From assembly GCF_025061645.1 (NCBI RefSeq), contig NZ_JANYMP010000001.1, forward strand, positions 261,591 through 325,590: a DNA stretch of 64,000 nt. The letters run 5' to 3'. Shown piece after piece: positions 51,032 through 61,034 of the stretch; the stretch's first letter is position 1, and each line of letters starts with the position of its first letter. Source of the stretch: Umezawaea endophytica. GTDB lineage: Bacteria; Actinomycetota; Actinomycetes; Mycobacteriales; Pseudonocardiaceae. The translations under genes and the position numbers were made by a program. The notes beneath the pieces were generated by a model, which was given only the letters and a program-made list of their open reading frames with translations, was not told the DNA's origin and did not search any database.

Positions 51032-51858
51032 GTGCCGATCCTCATCTCCGCGGCGGAACTCGCAGCCGTCCTGCCCACCGTCCGCGTCCTCGACGTCCGC
51101 TGGAGCCTCGGCGCTCCCGACGGGAGTGCCGACCACCTCGCGGGTCACGTCCCCGGCGCGGTGTACGTCGACCTCGACGCGGACCTGGCGCGCCACGGGG
51201 ACCCGCGGGACGGTCGGCACCCGCTGCCGGACACCGCGGACCTCCAGGAGGCCGCCCGCGGCTGGGGTCTGGACGACGGCGACACCGTGGTGGTCTACGA
51301 CGGCGCGGGCAACCTCGCCGCCGCGCGGGCGTGGTGGCTGCTGCGCGACGCCGGGGTGGCCGACGTCCGCCTGCTGGACGGCGCCCTGCCCGCGTGGGTC
51401 GCGGCGGGCCTCCCGCTCGCGACCGGCCCCGAACGGCCCGCGCGGGGCACGATCACGCTGCGCCCGCACCACCTGTCCACAGTGGACATCGACGCCGCCG
51501 CGGCGTTCCCTGCCGACGGCGTGCTGCTCGACGCCCGCGCGGGCGCCCGCTACCGGGGCGAGACCGAGCTGGTCGACCCGCGCGCCGGTCACATCCCCGG
51601 CGCCGTCAGCGCTCCCACGTCCGACAACCTCGCCGAGGACGGGACGTTCCTGCCCGCGGACCGGCTGCGCGAGCGGTTCACCGCGCTGGGCGTGGACGGG
51701 GACCGGCCGGTGGCCGCCTACTGCGGTTCCGGCGTCACCGCCGCGCACACGGTCGTCGCGCTCACGATCGCGGGGTTCTCCCCCGCGCTGTACCCGGGTT
51801 CGTGGTCGCAGTGGGCCAACCACCCGGACCGCCCGGTCGCCACCGGACCGGCGCGGGC

Positions 51859-51862
<4 letters not shown>
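51032..51862 (+). CDS. Sulfurtransferase (two-domain rhodanese, MST/TST type)
   Basis: 276 residues, two rhodanese domains. The C-terminal domain has the active-site loop CGSGVTA with Cys231, typical of mercaptopyruvate/thiosulfate sulfurtransferases. The N-terminal domain has DGAGN (Asp90) in place of the cysteine, so it is structural. It transfers sulfane sulfur from thiosulfate or 3-mercaptopyruvate to a thiophilic acceptor. Its stop overlaps the ATG of the FAD-oxidase gene. Confidence 0.86.
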
Positions 51863-53204
<1,342 letters not shown>

Positions 53205-53208
<4 letters not shown>

Positions 53209-53978
53209 CCGACGAACGAAGTCCAATGAGGGAGAACGCGGTGGCAGTGCTCGACGAGGTGGCGGCGTGGAACAACCCCGAGGGGCTGAACCCGCGGGGA
53301 ACGGTCATCGTCATCCCCGGCCGGGGTGAGCACCCCGGCGTGTACGAACGACTGGGGGCGCGGCTGGGATCGGACGCGTACCGGGTGCGGGTGGTCGGCG
53401 ATCCCACGGTGGACGCCGACCGCGTCACCGAGCAGGTGCGCGCGCTGGTCGCCGACGACACCCTGCCCGTGCCGCACGTGCTGGCCGGCAGCGACACCGG
53501 CGCGCTGTTCGCCGCCGCCCTGGTGGCGACGGGCGCGGTCAACGCCGACGCGCTGGTGCTCTCCGGCCTGCCGGGCACCGGTCCCGTCACCCCGGCGGAC
53601 TGGGAGGGCGAACTGGACGCGCGCACCAACTGCCCGACCCACCGCACCCGGCTCACCGACGACGAGGGCGTCCGGCGCGGAGCGCTCTGGGCCCCGCCCC
53701 CGTCGGAGTGGTTCGGCCAGGCGGACCCCACCGCCGTCGACGTCCCGGTGCTCGGCGTGCACGGCGCGGACGACGTGGTCAGCCCGCTGGACGCGGTGCG
53801 CGACTGGTACGCGAAGGTCGGCTCCGCGCGGTTGGTCGGCCTCGCCGGGACCGGCCACGACGCGCTCAACAACCAGACCCACCGCAGCGCGGCGGCGACC
53901 GTGGTGCTGTTCCTGGAGCGGCTGCGGCTGGGCTCGGAGATCGTGCGGGACGAACTCACCGGGGAGCCGCCGCGATGA
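53205..53978 (+). CDS. Alpha/beta hydrolase with aspartate nucleophile
   Basis: About 257 residues. Oxyanion region VIPGRGEHPGVYERLG, nucleophile elbow G-S-D-T-G (Asp in the nucleophile position), acid residue in HGADDVVSP and catalytic His in GTGHDALN. An Asp nucleophile suggests an epoxide hydrolase or dehalogenase type of chemistry rather than an esterase. The GTG at 53205 overlaps the oxidase stop; an ATG 21 bases later is possible. Confidence 0.75.
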
Positions 53979-54973
53979 CGCGGTACGTGGTGATCGGCGC
54001 GGGCGCGGTCGGCGCGACCGTGGCCGCCCAGCTCCACCTGGCGGGCGGGTCCAGCGTGCTGGTGGCGCGCGGCGCGCACCTCGCCGCCCTCCGCGAGGGC
54101 GGCCTGCGCTACGTGCGGCCGGAGGGCACGACCACCGTGCGCGTCCCGGTGGTCGGCGGGCCGGACGAGCTGGACCTGACCGGTGACGACGTGCTGGTGG
54201 TGGCGACCAAGGCGCAGGACGTCGAGTCGGTGCTGGCCGCGTGGGCGTGGCGGCCGGTCGTCGGGCACGACGGCCCCGCCGCGGCCGTGCTGACCGTCGT
54301 GCTGCTCCAGAACGGCCTGGACAGCGAACGGGTCGCGCTGCGCCGCTTCGCGACCGTGTTCGGCGCGGTGACCTGGTCGGCGACCAGCCACCTCGCCCCC
54401 GGCGAGGTCGTCTCCCCGTCCAGCCCGATCGCGAGCGTGTTCTGGGTGGGTGCGTACCCGTCGGGCACGCACCCGGCGCTCGACGCGCTCGCGGCGGACT
54501 TCACCGCCGCGCACCTCGCGGTGCAGGTGGTGCCGGACATCGCGCGCTGGAAGGCGGGCAAGCTCCTGGCCATCCTGCCCAACGCGCTGACCGCCGTGTA
54601 CGCGCCCAGCCCGGCGCGCGACGCCGTGGCGGAGGCACTGCGCGCGGAGGCCAGGGCGGTGTTCGACCTGGTCGGGCAGCCGGTCGCGGACTTCCGCGCG
54701 GAGAGCACGGTCGACCTGGCCGGGTTCACCGCGCTGCCGATCCCCAGCAAGGAGCGGCCGGGCAGCTCGACGTGGCAGAGCGTCGCCAGGGGCGCGCCGG
54801 TCGAGTCGGACTTCCTCAACGGCGAGGTCGTGCTGCTCGCCAGGCTGCACGGCGGCTCCGCGCCGCTCAACGAGGCCGTCCTGCGCCGGGTGCACCGGGC
54901 GGTCGCGGAGGGCGTGCCCGCCGGGTCGCTCGGCGACGACGACCTCGCCCTGCTCCTGCCGGTCCACGTGTGA
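53975..54973 (+). CDS. Ketopantoate reductase family (ApbA/PanE) oxidoreductase
   Basis: 332 residues. N-terminal NADP motif VIGAGAVGATVAAQL (about 5-19), the family lysine in ATKAQDVESVL, and the C-terminal ApbA_C domain with KAGKLLAILPNALTAVY and STWQSVARGAPVESDFLNGEVVLLARLHG. Whether it makes pantoate or reduces another 2-oxo acid is open; clustering with a 2-hydroxy-acid oxidase suggests a specialised 2-oxo-acid substrate. It is the last gene of the four-gene coupled operon. Confidence 0.84.
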   Translation: MTRYVVIGAGAVGATVAAQLHLAGGSSVLVARGAHLAALREGGLRYVRPEGTTTVRVPVVGGPDELDLTGDDVLVVATKAQDVESVLAAWAWRPVVGHDGPAAAVLTVVLLQNGLDSERVALRRFATVFGAVTWSATSHLAPGEVVSPSSPIASVFWVGAYPSGTHPALDALAADFTAAHLAVQVVPDIARWKAGKLLAILPNALTAVYAPSPARDAVAEALRAEARAVFDLVGQPVADFRAESTVDLAGFTALPIPSKERPGSSTWQSVARGAPVESDFLNGEVVLLARLHGGSAPLNEAVLRRVHRAVAEGVPAGSLGDDDLALLLPVHV

Positions 54974-54983
54974 CGGTCCCCGC

Positions 54984-55032
54984 TTGAAGTATGCGACAAC
55001 CTGTCGTAACGTTTACGACAGGTTGTCGCATA
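54984..55032 (+). promoter_or_regulatory. Promoter overlaid by a 43-bp perfect palindrome (TetR-type operator)
   Basis: Two 20-base arms (54990-55009 and 55013-55032) are exact inverse complements around CGT. Each arm carries its own CGACA-nnn-TGTCG dyad, so the site looks like two adjacent operators. A promoter TTGAAG (54984-54989), 17-base spacer and TAACGT (55007-55012) lies across the left arm. The SnoaL-like gene begins 20 bases downstream. The TetR gene two positions on is the obvious repressor candidate. Confidence 0.8.
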
Positions 55033-55051
55033 AAAGTGGAAGGACCGTCCC

Positions 55052-55513
55052 GTGACCGCTCTCGCCGATCGTGCCGAGATCATCGAACTCCTCGGCCTGT
55101 ACGCCGACATCGCGGATCAGAAGGAGTTCACCGACCTGCCCCGCGCGGTCTTCACCGACCCGGTGACGCTCGACTTCTCCTCCGTCGCGGCCATCCCGCC
55201 GATGACCGTGCCGCTCGCCGACTACGTCGAGATCCTCCGCGGGTCCTTCGCGCCCTACACGGCGACCCACCACGCCATCACCGGGCACGTCGTCGCCGTC
55301 GACGGCGACAGCGCGACGGTCCACGCGCACGTTCGCGCCGAGCACTGGCTCCCGGACGAGGTCGCCGCGGGCGGTCCCAACCGCTGGCTGGTCGTCGGCT
55401 TCTACGACAACGAGGCCGTCCGGACGGCGGACGGCTGGCGCCTCAGCCGCGTGCAGCTCACCTCGACGTACCAGGAGAACGCGCACCTGTCCGGCGTCGC
55501 CCAGGTCGGCTAG
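55052..55513 (+). CDS. SnoaL/NTF2-like protein
   Basis: 153 residues of the SnoaL-like (nuclear transport factor 2) fold: ADRAEIIELLGLYADIADQKEFTDLPRAVFTDPVTLDFSS at the N-terminus and GWRLSRVQLTSTY at the end. Members are isomerases, dehydratases or ligand-binding proteins; the role here is unknown. GTG 55052 follows GGAAGGA. Strong control by the palindrome just upstream is expected. Confidence 0.8.
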   Translation: MTALADRAEIIELLGLYADIADQKEFTDLPRAVFTDPVTLDFSSVAAIPPMTVPLADYVEILRGSFAPYTATHHAITGHVVAVDGDSATVHAHVRAEHWLPDEVAAGGPNRWLVVGFYDNEAVRTADGWRLSRVQLTSTYQENAHLSGVAQVG

Positions 55514-55559
55514 CGGGCCCTGGCGCGAGCGGGGAGCCCCGGCGAGGGAGGATGATCGG

Positions 55560-56171
55560 ATGCCGCGGATCCGGGGAGCCAGCATCGAGGAGCACCACGA
55601 GATGGTGTGGACCGACCTCGCCGACGCGGTGCGGGAACTGCTGCTGGAACGCGACTACGACTCGATCACCATGGGGCACATCGCGGCCAAGGCCGGACTC
55701 GCGCGCAACACGCTCTACAACTACGCCGCCGACAAGGGCGCGCTGGTGCTGGCGCTGACCGAACGGGCGTGCGCGCCGCTGGTCGAGCGGGTGACCGCGG
55801 TCGCCTCGCGGTCCGGGGGCACCGCGGCCGAGCGGATGCGGGAGATCGTCGCGGCGGTCCTGGAGGCGTCCGCGGACCAGGCCATGCAGCTCATGTTCCG
55901 GCCGGGCTCCGGCCCGCTGGTCGCCGAGGTGCCGAAGGGGCCGGACGGTCCGTTCCACGCGATCGTGGTCGAGGTGGAGAACGTGGTCAGGGCCGGGGTC
56001 GCGAGCGGGGAGTTCCGCGACGTCGGCGACGTGGGCCTGGTGGTGGAACTGCTGTCCGGCGCCATGCGCGCGGGCGCCGAACGCATCGGCCGCGACCCGG
56101 CCGCCTTCACGGCCACGGTCCGCGCGGCGCGGGAGATCATCCTCGCGGCCCTGGTCCGCGACCCGGTCTGA
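55560..56171 (+). CDS. TetR/AcrR family regulator
   Basis: 203 residues: HTH (about 18-65, with the pattern ITMGHIAAKAGLARNTLYNYAADKGALVLAL) and a TetR C-terminal domain. ATG 55560 follows GAGGGAGGA. It lies 46 bases after the SnoaL-like gene, so it is probably co-transcribed and represses its own promoter through the 43-bp palindrome. Confidence 0.86.
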   Translation: MPRIRGASIEEHHEMVWTDLADAVRELLLERDYDSITMGHIAAKAGLARNTLYNYAADKGALVLALTERACAPLVERVTAVASRSGGTAAERMREIVAAVLEASADQAMQLMFRPGSGPLVAEVPKGPDGPFHAIVVEVENVVRAGVASGEFRDVGDVGLVVELLSGAMRAGAERIGRDPAAFTATVRAAREIILAALVRDPV

Positions 56172-56250
56172 CGGCCTCTTCCCGCGTGGAGCGGTGAGTT
56201 CCGCGGAGTTCGGTGGTCATACTGTCGAACCCCTTGAGGAGGAACTTCAG

Positions 56251-56808
56251 ATGCGTGATGTGACCTATTCGCTGGCCGTCTCACTCGACGGCTACACCAT
56301 CGACTCGGACGGCGGCATCGACTGGGCGGCGCCCGACGACGACGTCTTCCGCTTCGCCACGGACGAGGTCCGCGGGGTCGACGTCCACCTGATGGGGCGG
56401 CGGCTGTACGAGACGATGCTGTACTGGGAGGACCCCGCCAACGTGGCGACGGACCACGAGAAGGAGTTCGCCGCGCTGTGGAACCCGCTCCCCAAGGTGG
56501 TGTTCTCCTCCACCCTGTCGGCGGTGGAGGGCAACGCCCGGCTGGCCTCCGGTGGCCTGGCGGAGGAGGTCGAGCGGCTGCGGGCCGAGCCGGGGGAAGG
56601 CTCCATCGGGATCGGCGGCTCGACGCTCGCCACGGCGGCGGCCGACCTGGGCCTGATCGACGAGTACCGGATCAGGGTCTACCCGGTGCTGATCGGCGGT
56701 GGCACCCCGTACTTCGCCCGGAACGACCGCAAGGTGGAGCTCGACCTCGTCGAGACCCGCACCTTCGACTCGGGGGTCGTCTTCCTCCGCCACCGCGTGG
56801 TGCGCTGA
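56251..56808 (+). CDS. Dihydrofolate reductase family protein (RibD C-terminal type)
   Basis: 185 residues with the RibD_C fold: DVTYSLAVSLDGYTIDSDGGIDWAAPDDD at the N-terminus, a DVHLMGRRLYETM segment, and the GIGGSTLATAAADLGLIDEYRIRVYPVLIGGGTPYF cofactor region. This is the widespread stand-alone YwjB-like group; the reduced substrate is unknown. ATG 56251 follows AGGAGGAAC. An upstream in-frame start adds 19 residues but lacks a ribosome site. Confidence 0.84.
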   Translation: MRDVTYSLAVSLDGYTIDSDGGIDWAAPDDDVFRFATDEVRGVDVHLMGRRLYETMLYWEDPANVATDHEKEFAALWNPLPKVVFSSTLSAVEGNARLASGGLAEEVERLRAEPGEGSIGIGGSTLATAAADLGLIDEYRIRVYPVLIGGGTPYFARNDRKVELDLVETRTFDSGVVFLRHRVVR

Positions 56809-56884
56809 GCCGGTTCGGGGCACGGACGCCGTGCCCTGAAGCACCGGTCGAGCCGGGGCGGTCCGCGGAGGGCATGATGCTCCG

Positions 56885-58060
56885 GTGACCCTGACCAGCC
56901 AACTCGACGACGGGGCGCTCGGCACCTGGTTCGCGGGCCGCTTCCCCGGCACCGGGCGCCTGGTCGAGTCGATCGCCACCGCCGCGCTGCGGGTGGAGCC
57001 CGTGCGGTCCGCGGACCCGGCCGGGCCTGGCCACCGGGTCGCGGTCGACGGCGCGTTCCGCGCGCGGCTGGCGCTGCTGGTGGACGGGGCCCCGCCGTAC
57101 GGGGCGCTGTTCGGGCTCGTCCGGGCCGGGCTGGTGTCGCGCGAGTGGGCCGATCGGACCGCGGCGTCGTTCCCCTCGCACCGCGGCCTCGACGCGGGCC
57201 GGGCGGCGCGCGGGCTGGCGTGGCGGCCGACTCCCGGCGGGTGGGTGGACCTCGACGGGCCGGTGCCGCGGTCGTCGCCGACGCGGCACGAGCCCGTGCT
57301 GTCGGAGTTCTTCGGTCGCCTGGTCCGCTACCTCGACGGGCACGCCGCGGCGGGCATCCTGGGCACGCCGAACGTGGAGGCCGGGTTCGCGCGGATGTGC
57401 GTGCTGCTCGCGGGCTGGGCGTCGGCCGAACTGCCCGTGGCACTGCTCGAACTGCACGCGCGCCAGGACTACGCGGTGGACGACCTGTGGGACCTGCCGG
57501 AAGAGGCGGTGGTCGTCGAACTGGCCGCGGTGGCCGAACGGCTGCGCCAGACCGACGGTGACCCGCGCGACCGGCCGCTGGAGCTGTGGCGCGGCTGGGG
57601 CCACGACTACGCCGAACCGGCCGGACCGGCGGCGCTCAAGCGGGCCGACACCGGGCAGGCGGGCAGCGGACTGCCCGCCGGGGTGTGGGGCGTGTCGGCG
57701 CCCGTGCTGGTCCCCCGCTGGGCCGAGGCCGACCTGCTGATCGGCTCCCGGCTGCTGGACGTGCGGACCGACACCGACGACCCGGACCGGCTGGCGCGCG
57801 GGCTGTGGCGCCTGGCCGCCCACACCTGGCTGGACACCACCGACCGCTACCGCGTCCAGGCCGTCGGCTTCTACCTGGCCCGCCACGGCCTGCACGTCAC
57901 CTGGGACGCGACCACGTTCACCCACGCCCTGCTGGGCTCGGCCAAGGGCGCCGACGCGGCCCGCAAGGAGTTCCGGCGGATCGCCCGCGAGGTGATCACC
58001 GCTGAGGGCGGCCACCCGCCGCGAACCGGCCTGAAGGTCCCCTGGCGCAGCCGCTCCTGA
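56885..58060 (+). CDS. Hypothetical protein, no family recognised
   Basis: 391 residues, soluble, with no signal peptide, membrane helix or motif I recognise. It is rich in Arg/Ala/Leu; acidic-aromatic segments such as LELWRGWGHDYAEPAG and RLARGLWRLAAHTWLDTTDRYRVQAVGFYLARHGLHVTWD suggest an alpha-helical enzyme-like fold. It starts with a GTG. Its stop codon lies inside the first copy of a 24-base repeat that recurs twice downstream. Confidence 0.6.
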   Translation: MTLTSQLDDGALGTWFAGRFPGTGRLVESIATAALRVEPVRSADPAGPGHRVAVDGAFRARLALLVDGAPPYGALFGLVRAGLVSREWADRTAASFPSHRGLDAGRAARGLAWRPTPGGWVDLDGPVPRSSPTRHEPVLSEFFGRLVRYLDGHAAAGILGTPNVEAGFARMCVLLAGWASAELPVALLELHARQDYAVDDLWDLPEEAVVVELAAVAERLRQTDGDPRDRPLELWRGWGHDYAEPAGPAALKRADTGQAGSGLPAGVWGVSAPVLVPRWAEADLLIGSRLLDVRTDTDDPDRLARGLWRLAAHTWLDTTDRYRVQAVGFYLARHGLHVTWDATTFTHALLGSAKGADAARKEFRRIAREVITAEGGHPPRTGLKVPWRSRS

Positions 58061-58226
58061 CCGGCGGCGTTGTGGCCCGACCCCGACGGCTTCGACACCG
58101 AGGCGTGCACGGGTCGCCGGCGCAGCCGCTCCTGACCGGCGGACCGGTATGGCGCGGCTTGACGGCATCGATCCACCGAAACCGAGGCCTGCCCAGTTCG
58201 CCGGCGCAGCCGGTTCTGACCGGCGG
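58044..58226 (+). repeat. Three-copy hairpin repeat at the 3' end of the unknown gene
   Basis: A 24-base element (GGCGCAGCCGCTCCTGACCG plus GCGG) occurs at 58044-58067, 58119-58142 and, with two changes, at 58203-58226. Shorter shared stretches (GACGGC-x-TCGA, CGAGGC-x-TGC, TCGCCG) fall in the spacers, so the whole unit is about 75-84 bases. GCCGG/CCGGC and CAG/CTG within each copy can pair into a stem. The first copy contains the stop codon of the upstream gene. The rest of 58061-58287 holds no gene. Confidence 0.7.
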
Positions 58227-58287
58227 TCTCAAGCACAGGTCGGCAGCGCGAACCCCTACCGGCCGGCGTGCGCCCCACCCGACGGCC

Positions 58288-59382
58288 TCAGGTCGCCGCC
58301 GTCCAGTCGAGCGCCGACGGCGCCGTCGCGGCGAGGTCGGTGAGCAGCCGGTCGTTGGCCTCCAGGCCGAACGCGGGTGGCAGGAAGAGGACCACCTCGT
58401 CGGCCGCGGCGATGCCGGGGTCCGCCCGCACCGACTCGGCGACCTCGTCGGGGGTGCCGTGGAAGACCGGGCTGACGCGGAGTCCGGGCGGGAGGGTGCC
58501 CGTGACGACCGGGTCGAGCGCTCCCTGCGGGCGGGAGGCGTGCATGCCCTCCGTGCGGCGCTGCCGGTCGTAGGCGGCGTAGGTGTCCCGCAGCTCGGCG
58601 GTCGGACCGGGCAGGATCGACGCGGCCACGGCGACCGGAGGTGGCTCGGTGCGGTGCTTCTCGCGCCACGCCGTGCGGTAGGCGTCGATGAGGCGGGCCT
58701 GGTACTCGCCGAACGTCTCGCCCTCGGCGAGGTCGTGCAGCACGGTCCCGGTGATGAGGCCGATGCCCAGTTCGGCGGCCCGCAGCGCGGAGTTCAAGCT
58801 GGCCGCGCCCTGGCGGACCCGTGACCTCAAGCCGGGGCTGTGCGGGGTGACCTTCAGCTCGGTGCCGACCGGGGCGCCCTGGCCGGGACCGTCGACGGTG
58901 TGGAGCACCTCGCCGCCGACGGCCGCCAGGAAGACCCGTTGCCTGCGTTCGGCTTCGGTGCGCGCGTCGGTGTCCACGGCGCCGAAGACCGCGTCGAACG
59001 CGGCGTTGGCACCGGTGGCGACGGCCAGTTCGAGGCGATGGCCGCCGACCAGCAGGTCGGTGGTGCCCGCCGCCTCGGCCAGCAGGACCGGGTCCTGGTA
59101 GCGCATCGGGAGGACGGCGGTGCCCAGCGCGATGCGGTCGGTGTGCTGGCCCGCCGCCGCGAGGAACGGGAGCGGCGAGGAGAGGTAGTGGTCGAAGTGC
59201 CGCTGGTAGACCCACCCCGACTGGTAGCCCAGTTCCTCGGCCGACCTGAACAACCGCAGGCCGTCGCGCAGCCCCTGCTCGGGACCACCGTCGTCGGTGA
59301 ACGACACCCTGGTGTTGAACCCGAGCCGGAGCTTCGGGCGGAAGGTCGGCGCCGGGCGGGCCTCGGACTGGGCGGCGGTCAA
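58288..59382 (-). CDS. LLM-class flavin-dependent oxidoreductase
   Basis: 364 residues, luciferase-like TIM barrel (LRLGFNTRVSFTDDGGPEQGLRDGLRLFRSAEELGYQSGWVYQRHF; IALGTAVLPMRYQDPVLLAEAAGTTDLLVGGHRLELAVATG). The FMN-dependent monooxygenase branch is more likely than the F420 branch, but this is not firm. The start is TTG 59382: AGGAGGAGT ends four bases upstream and the codon overlaps the TGA of the ABC ATPase gene. The gene is thus part of the peptide-type importer operon and may act on the imported compound (some relatives attack sulfonates or amines). Confidence 0.82.
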   Translation of the reverse strand: MTAAQSEARPAPTFRPKLRLGFNTRVSFTDDGGPEQGLRDGLRLFRSAEELGYQSGWVYQRHFDHYLSSPLPFLAAAGQHTDRIALGTAVLPMRYQDPVLLAEAAGTTDLLVGGHRLELAVATGANAAFDAVFGAVDTDARTEAERRQRVFLAAVGGEVLHTVDGPGQGAPVGTELKVTPHSPGLRSRVRQGAASLNSALRAAELGIGLITGTVLHDLAEGETFGEYQARLIDAYRTAWREKHRTEPPPVAVAASILPGPTAELRDTYAAYDRQRRTEGMHASRPQGALDPVVTGTLPPGLRVSPVFHGTPDEVAESVRADPGIAAADEVVLFLPPAFGLEANDRLLTDLAATAPSALDWTAAT

Positions 59383-61034
59383 GAGACTCCTCCTGAGACG
59401 GTCCCGGCCCCGACGGGGATCGAGTCGACGAGCGCGCGGGTGTAGGGGCGGCGCGGGTCGTCGAACACGGTCGCGACCGCGCCGCTCTCCACGATCCGGC
59501 CCCGGTGCATCACCGAGACGGTGTGCGCGAGCTGGCGCACCAGCGCCAGGTCGTGCGAGACGAACACGTAGGTCAGGCCGAGTTCGGCCTGCAACGACAG
59601 CAGCACCTCGACGATGCCCGCCTGGACGCTCACGTCCAGCGCCGACGTCGGCTCGTCGAGCACGATCACGTCCGGGCGAAGCACCAGCGACCGGGCCAGC
59701 GCGACCCGCTGCCGCTGCCCACCCGAGAGGGCGCCCGGCTTGCGGGACAGCAGGTTCTCACCCAGCCCCACGGAGTCGAGCGCCTCGCGCACGCGGTCCG
59801 CCCGCTCCCGGCGGGTCCCGACGCGGAAGCGGTCGAGCGACTCCCCCACCAGGCGCTTGACCGTCCACGTGGGATCGAGGGAGGTGAAGGGGTTCTGGTA
59901 CACCAGTTGCAGGTGCCTGCGGATCGAGCGCAGCTCCGCGTGCGACCGCCCGGTCACCTCCTCGCCCGCCACGGTGATGGTGCCGCGGTCGGGCTCCTCC
60001 AGGCCGAGCAGCAGGCGGATGGTGGTCGTCTTCCCCGAGCCGGACTCGCCGACGAGCGCGTGGGTGGTGCCCGCCTCGACGGTGAACGACACGTCGTCCA
60101 CGGCGACCAGCGCGCGGCCGTCGACGGTGAACGACTTCGTCACGCCGCCGACCTCGATCTTGGGCCGCTCGCCCGTTCCGCCCGCCGGGCGTTCTCGCAG
60201 GTGCCGGTAGCGGTCGGGGTTGAGCGCGGGGACGTCGGCGTGCAGCTTGCGGGCGTACTCCGACGACGGCGAGGAGAACACGGACGCCGTGCCGCCGGAC
60301 TCCTGCACCACACCGTCCTTGAGGACGACCAGGGTGTCGGCCCGCTCCGCGGCGATGGCCAGGTCGTGGGTGATCAGCAGCAGGCTGATGTCCAGGTCGC
60401 GGCGCAGGTCCGAGAGCAGGTCGAGGATGCGCTTCTGGATGGTCACGTCGAGCGCCGACGTCGGCTCGTCGGCGACGATCAGCGCGGGTCGCGGCAGCAC
60501 CGTGAGTCCGATGAGGACTCGTTGGAGCATCCCGCCGGAGAGCTGGTGCGGGTAGGAGTCGTAGACGCGGCGGGGATCGTCGAGCCCCACCTGGGCGAAC
60601 GTCTCCAGCACCAGCTCACGGTGCCCGCCGGGCTCGTCGAGGAGCGCGGCGGCCTCGCGCGCCTGCGAACCGACCGTGCGCACCGGGTTGAGCGACGTGC
60701 TGGGGTCCTGCGGCACGAACCCGATCCGCCTGCCGCGCAACGACCGGAAGCGCCGCTCGGACAGCGACAGGACGTCCTGCCCGTCGAACTCCACCAGTCC
60801 CCTGGCCCGGCCCGTCCCCTCCGGCAGCAGCCTGAGCACCGCGCGGGCGATGGTCGACTTGCCGGACCCGGACTCGCCGATGAGCGCCAGGCTCCCGCCG
60901 CGCCGCAGGCCGAAGCTCACGTCGGTGACGACCTGGTTGTCGCCGTAGGAGACGGAAAGCCCTTCGACGCGCAGCAGGGCGTCGTCGGCGGGCGCGGTGA
61001 CCCGGTCGAGGGTCAGTCGGTCTTGCGGAGCCAT
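59379..61034 (-). CDS. Dipeptide/nickel-type ABC transporter ATPase, two fused modules (DppD-DppF-like)
   Basis: 551 residues with two full ABC modules. First: Walker A GESGSGKST (about 53-61), signature LSGGMLQR, Walker B LIVADEPTSALDV. Second (from about 293): Walker A GESGSGKTT, signature LSGGQRQR, Walker B VIVLDEPTSALDV. Both are followed by the oligopeptide-type tails (SSEYARKL; RRPYTRALVDSIP). It powers the importer with the two permeases upstream. Its start overlaps the end of the DppC-like gene by 22 bases. Confidence 0.9.
   Translation of the reverse strand: MAPQDRLTLDRVTAPADDALLRVEGLSVSYGDNQVVTDVSFGLRRGGSLALIGESGSGKSTIARAVLRLLPEGTGRARGLVEFDGQDVLSLSERRFRSLRGRRIGFVPQDPSTSLNPVRTVGSQAREAAALLDEPGGHRELVLETFAQVGLDDPRRVYDSYPHQLSGGMLQRVLIGLTVLPRPALIVADEPTSALDVTIQKRILDLLSDLRRDLDISLLLITHDLAIAAERADTLVVLKDGVVQESGGTASVFSSPSSEYARKLHADVPALNPDRYRHLRERPAGGTGERPKIEVGGVTKSFTVDGRALVAVDDVSFTVEAGTTHALVGESGSGKTTTIRLLLGLEEPDRGTITVAGEEVTGRSHAELRSIRRHLQLVYQNPFTSLDPTWTVKRLVGESLDRFRVGTRRERADRVREALDSVGLGENLLSRKPGALSGGQRQRVALARSLVLRPDVIVLDEPTSALDVSVQAGIVEVLLSLQAELGLTYVFVSHDLALVRQLAHTVSVMHRGRIVESGAVATVFDDPRRPYTRALVDSIPVGAGTVSGGVS

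Noticed and set aside
58044-58226. Three-copy repeat considered as a CRISPR array
   Set aside because: Only three imperfect copies with related, unequal spacers, and the first copy is coding; no cas gene is present.
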